64,000 nucleotides of DNA, from assembly GCA_017554745.1 (NCBI GenBank), contig JAFZHS010000003.1, forward strand, positions 19,609 to 83,608, given 5' to 3'. The notes beneath the pieces were generated by a model that saw only the letters and a program-made list of their open reading frames with translations, searched no databases and was not told the origin of the DNA. Every line of letters begins with the position of its first letter. The stretch's first letter is position 1. The DNA is from Clostridiales bacterium. Lineage in GTDB: Bacteria; Bacillota; Clostridia; Saccharofermentanales; Saccharofermentanaceae. Below are positions 61,057-64,000 of this stretch, piece after piece. The position numbers were made by a program, and so were the translations under genes.

Positions 61057-61935
61057 ATGTTTGAAATAGTTAAGAAGAAATGCCTTGGACCCAAGGTGTT
61101 CCTCATGGAAATAGTTGCTCCGCTCGTAGCATCAAAGGCAATGCCCGGTCAGTTCCTGATTGTCCGCGCCGATAAAGACGGCGAGAGGATCCCGCTCACC
61201 GTTTGCGACTTTGACCGCGAGAAGGGCATCATCACGATCGTCTATCAGACTGTCGGCGCCGAGACCGAGCGCATGAGCAGAATGAATGAGGGTGAGTGCT
61301 TCGCTGACGTCGTAGGCCCTCTCGGCAATCCTTCCGACCTTTGCGACCTCTCCATCGAAGAATTAAAGGCCAAGAAGATCCTCTTCATCGCAGGCGGTGT
61401 CGGCACGGCTCCCGTTTATAACCAGCTCAAGTGGCTCCACGACAACGGCATCGAGGTCGACTGCATCCAGGGCGCGAGGACAAAAGAACTCCTCATCTTC
61501 GAAGATGAGATGAAGGCTGTCACAAAGAACCTGTACTTCGCGACAGACGACGGCTCTTACGGCATCCACGGCAATGTCTGCGTCGCACTGCAGCAGCTCT
61601 GGGACGAAGGCATCCGCTACGATCACTGCGTCGTAATTGGACCTGTCATCATGATGAAGTTCGCCTGCCAGCTCACCAAAAAGCTCGGCATCCCTACGGT
61701 CGTATCAATGAATACGATAATGGTCGACGGCACCGGCATGTGCGGCGCCTGCAGACTCTTAGTAGGCGGCGAGGTCAAGTTCGCATGCGTCGACGGTCCT
61801 GAATTTGACGGCCACGAAGTTGATTTCGACCAGGCTCTCCAGCGTTCACGCCTCTATAAAACACAGGAAGGCGAGCTGATGTTAAGGCTCACCGAAGGCG
61901 ATACTCACAGCGGCGGCTGCGGCATGTGTTCATAA
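61057..61935 (+). CDS. nfnA: NfnA-type ferredoxin-NADP reductase small subunit
   Basis: This 292-aa protein starts at 61057 (MFEIVKKKC) behind AGGAGGG. It has an FAD-binding beta barrel (MPGQFLIVRAD, RIPLTVCDFDR), an NAD-binding domain (FIAGGVGTAPVYNQL) and a [2Fe-2S] segment with CGACRLLVGG and a later Cys in FACVDG. This is the NAD(H)-side subunit of the NADH-dependent ferredoxin:NADP oxidoreductase, which bifurcates electrons between ferredoxin, NAD and NADP. nfnB follows after 13 nt. Some relatives pair with other enzymes (sulfide or dihydroorotate dehydrogenases), but the neighbour settles the call. Confidence 0.9.
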   Translation: MFEIVKKKCLGPKVFLMEIVAPLVASKAMPGQFLIVRADKDGERIPLTVCDFDREKGIITIVYQTVGAETERMSRMNEGECFADVVGPLGNPSDLCDLSIEELKAKKILFIAGGVGTAPVYNQLKWLHDNGIEVDCIQGARTKELLIFEDEMKAVTKNLYFATDDGSYGIHGNVCVALQQLWDEGIRYDHCVVIGPVIMMKFACQLTKKLGIPTVVSMNTIMVDGTGMCGACRLLVGGEVKFACVDGPEFDGHEVDFDQALQRSRLYKTQEGELMLRLTEGDTHSGGCGMCS

Positions 61936-61948
61936 GGGGGATAGGAAA

Positions 61949-63343
61949 ATGGAAATTGATGTATTAAAGAAAATACCGGTAGCAGAGCAGGATCCTCAGG
62001 TCCGCGCCGCGAATTTCGATGAGGTGTGCCTCGGCTACACAAAGGAAGAAGCAGTGCTCGAAGCTTCGCGCTGTCTTAACTGCAAGAACGCGCGCTGCAT
62101 GCAGGGCTGCCCCGTATCCATCAACATCCCCGGCTTCATCGCAAAGCTCAAGGACGGCGATGTCGAAGGCGCTTATGAAGTTATCTCATTATCTTCTTCC
62201 CTTCCCGCAGTCTGCGGACGCGTATGCCCCCAGGAGACCCAGTGCGAAGCCCAGTGCATCAGAGGCATCAAGGGTGAAGCAGTATCCATCGGCCGTCTCG
62301 AGAGATTCGTCGCAGATGCCGCAAAGGATATGGGCATCAAGCCCAAGCTTCCTGCTGACTTAGTCAAGAAGGGCAAGAAAGTCGCAGTTATCGGCGCAGG
62401 TCCTTCGGGCCTTACATGCGCAGGCGACCTCGCGAAAATGGGTTATGACGTAACTATCTTCGAAGCCCTCCACAAGGCAGGCGGCGTTTTGGTCTACGGC
62501 ATTCCGGAGTTCCGTCTCCCCAAGGACAAGGTCGTTGCAAAAGAGATCGAGAATGTTAAGGGCTTGGGTGTTGAGATCGTTACTGACTGTGTAATCGGCC
62601 GCTCGCTCACCATCGACGACCTTTTCGAGAAGGAAGGCTTCTCGGCCGTATTCATCGGCTCAGGCGCAGGTCTTCCCCGCTTCATGAACATCCCGGGCGA
62701 ACAGGCATTAGGCGTGTTCTCTGCTAATGAATATCTCACAAGATCCAACCTCATGGGTGCCTTCTCACCTGATTCGAGAACACCCATCATGAGAGCCAAG
62801 AAGGCCGTCATCGTAGGCGGCGGCAACGTTGCTATGGACGCTGCCCGCACCGCGAAAAGACTCGGCGCTGAGGTCCACGTGGTATACCGCCGTTCCGAAG
62901 CAGAGCTTCCCGCGCGTGCAGAAGAAGTCCATCACGCCAAGGAAGAAGGTATCATTTTCGATCTGCTCACAAATCCCGTCGAGATCATCGCAGACGATAA
63001 CGGCTGGGTAACAGGCTGCAAGTGCATCCGCATGGAGCTTGGCGAACCCGACTCTTCCGGCAGAAGATCACCAGTCCCCGTCGAAGGCTCAGAATTTACG
63101 ATCGAGTGCGACGCTGTCATCATGTCGCTCGGCACGTCTCCCAACCCGCTCATCAAGAAGACGACTTCAGGTCTTGACGTCAACCGCAAGGGCGGCATCA
63201 TTGTCAACGAGTCCGAGATGACGACAAGAGACGGTGTTTTCGCAGGCGGCGACGCGGTAACAGGCGCGGCAACGGTCATCCTCGCCATGGGTGCAGGCAA
63301 GTCAGCGGCGAAAGGAATCGACGAGTATCTGTCGAAGCAGTGA
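61949..63343 (+). CDS. nfnB: NfnB-type large subunit (GltD-like flavoprotein)
   Basis: This 464-aa protein has N-terminal Fe-S motifs (CLNCKNARCMQGCPV, CGRVCPQETQCEAQC), the FAD motif GAGPSGLTCAGDL and an NADPH-binding site (VGGGNVAMDAARTAKRLG). The C-terminal FAD motif is GVFAGGDAVTGAATVILAMG. It is homologous to the small subunit of glutamate synthase, but no large subunit is adjacent. With NfnA it balances NADH, NADPH and ferredoxin, which fits a fermenter that also runs HydABC. Confidence 0.91.
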   Translation: MEIDVLKKIPVAEQDPQVRAANFDEVCLGYTKEEAVLEASRCLNCKNARCMQGCPVSINIPGFIAKLKDGDVEGAYEVISLSSSLPAVCGRVCPQETQCEAQCIRGIKGEAVSIGRLERFVADAAKDMGIKPKLPADLVKKGKKVAVIGAGPSGLTCAGDLAKMGYDVTIFEALHKAGGVLVYGIPEFRLPKDKVVAKEIENVKGLGVEIVTDCVIGRSLTIDDLFEKEGFSAVFIGSGAGLPRFMNIPGEQALGVFSANEYLTRSNLMGAFSPDSRTPIMRAKKAVIVGGGNVAMDAARTAKRLGAEVHVVYRRSEAELPARAEEVHHAKEEGIIFDLLTNPVEIIADDNGWVTGCKCIRMELGEPDSSGRRSPVPVEGSEFTIECDAVIMSLGTSPNPLIKKTTSGLDVNRKGGIIVNESEMTTRDGVFAGGDAVTGAATVILAMGAGKSAAKGIDEYLSKQ

Positions 63344-63360
63344 TAATTGATTTATAAAAG

Positions 63361-63389
63361 AAGGGCTGTCCGGTGGGGCAGCCCTTTTT
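63361..63389 (+). terminator. Terminator of nfnAB
   Basis: AAGGGCTG / CAGCCCTT stem with a 10-nt loop and a T run, 18 nt after the nfnB stop. Confidence 0.85.
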
Positions 63390-63418
63390 CATTGGCCTCA
63401 AATCCATTTCAAAAATAA

Positions 63419-63446
63419 AGGAGCTGCCCCACACGGGACAGCTCCT
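63419..63446 (-). terminator. Terminator of the triosephosphate isomerase gene
   Basis: AGGAGCTG / CAGCTCCT stem. On the minus strand it is followed by TTTATTTTTG. It lies 24 nt after the tpiA stop and back to back with the nfnAB terminator. Confidence 0.8.
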
Positions 63447-63469
63447 ATTGCTTTTATTGTAATCAGCAA

Positions 63470-64000
63470 TTATGCGTTGCAGATGATGGAGAAATCCTCA
63501 GCCTTGAGGGAAGCACCACCTACGAGACCGCCGTTGATGTCCTTCTGAGCGAAGAGGCCTGCAGCGTTCTTAGCATTGCAGGATCCGCCATACTGGATCG
63601 TCATAGCAGCTGCATCTTCTGCGCTGTAGAGCTCAGCGATGACGCCACGGATGAATGCGCAAACTTCCTCAGCCTGCTCGTCTGTAGCTGTCTTGCCTGT
63701 GCCGATAGCCCAGATAGGTTCATAAGCGATCGTAATCTGGCAGAGCTTGTCAGCAGGGATATCCTTGAAAGCGCCAACGATCTGGCCCTTGATCCAGTCG
63801 AATGTCTCGCCTGCTTCACGCTGTGCAAGAGACTCACCGCAGCAGATGATAGGTCTTACACCATACTTAAGGAGTGCGAGAGCCTTCTTGTTAACTGTCT
63901 CGTCTGTCTCTGCGTTGTATTCACGTCTCTCGGAGTGGCCGATGATGCAGTAATTTACGCCCATCTTAGCGAGCCAGAGAGGTGAGATCTCGCCTGTGAA
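63470..64000 (-). CDS. tpiA: Triosephosphate isomerase, C-terminal part (5' end outside window)
   Basis: The frame stays open to the window edge. It encodes the C-terminal ~176 residues, including [14 protein letters not shown], the GHSERR loop, the catalytic Glu in [14 protein letters not shown] (loop 6) and YGGSCNAKN near the phosphate site. It interconverts dihydroxyacetone phosphate and glyceraldehyde 3-phosphate in glycolysis. The first methionine seen in the window is internal, not the start. Upstream glycolytic genes probably lie beyond the edge. Confidence 0.95.
   Translation of the reverse strand, partial: FTGEISPLWLAKMGVNYCIIGHSERREYNAETDETVNKKALALLKYGVRPIICCGESLAQREAGETFDWIKGQIVGAFKDIPADKLCQITIAYEPIWAIGTGKTATDEQAEEVCAFIRGVIAELYSAEDAAAMTIQYGGSCNAKNAAGLFAQKDINGGLVGGASLKAEDFSIICNA

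Overview
The window looks like a chromosomal segment of an anaerobic, fibre-associated Bacillota of class Clostridia (gut, rumen or digester type). The grounds are a trimeric electron-bifurcating [FeFe]-hydrogenase operon, an NfnAB transhydrogenase pair, a membrane-anchored GH5 cellulase, a GH31-fold protein, lipoboxes and strong AGGAGG ribosome binding sites throughout, and sigma-A type promoters. I found no tRNA, rRNA, transposase, phage gene or CRISPR array. Placement below class is a guess.

Region 1-21.9 kb is the most unusual part. Three cytoplasmic CDP-glycerol glycerophosphotransferase (TagB/TagF-like) genes each sit directly before a ~920-residue membrane protein that fuses an N-terminal YidC/Oxa1-type module to a C-terminal extracellular alkaline-phosphatase/sulfatase-superfamily domain related to lipoteichoic acid synthases. 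A fourth fusion protein (868 aa) follows the third pair. Two small paralogous lipoproteins lie convergent to units 1 and 2, and four larger paralogous lipoproteins lie between units 2 and 3, facing away from unit 3. A hypoxanthine-DNA glycosylase gene sits after unit 1. I infer an expanded locus for making, modifying or exporting a phosphate-containing surface polymer. A 616-bp gene-free stretch (9601-10216) holds eight TGCA-centred half sites in strictly alternating orientation and spacing.

Region 21.9-35.2 kb is almost all on the minus strand. Reading leftward from 35.2 kb it holds D-Ala-D-Ala ligase, dCMP deaminase, a membrane-anchored GH5 cellulase, a single-pass membrane protein, a giant protein (carbohydrate-binding-like domain, Pro/Thr linker, one membrane span, ~900-residue cytoplasmic Ala/Glu/Lys tail), a small lipoprotein with five VYGP(P/A)P repeats followed at once by a radical SAM/SPASM enzyme, then an SDR oxidoreductase, an SCP2-like protein, a sialate O-acetylesterase-like protein lacking its nucleophile, and a two-CBS-domain protein.

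Region 35.3-49 kb holds a polytopic GT-C-like membrane protein with a long acidic insert, a cytoplasmic LacI-type sensor/GGDEF protein, the hydABC hydrogenase operon, an EF-G-like GTPase and a zinc-ribbon coiled-coil protein. Region 49-54.2 kb is a peptide-type ABC importer (binding protein, two permeases, one double ATPase). Region 54.3-64 kb holds a lone type IV prepilin, CCA-adding enzyme, a GH31-fold protein apparently without its catalytic acids, an alpha/beta hydrolase, a YugP-like zinc metallopeptidase, NfnAB and the 3' part of triosephosphate isomerase.

The strongest candidates for undescribed biology are the YidC-phosphatase fusion array with TagB-like partners, the VYGPPP lipoprotein/radical SAM pair, the membrane-anchored cellulase/giant adhesin-like locus, and the periodic TGCA array.
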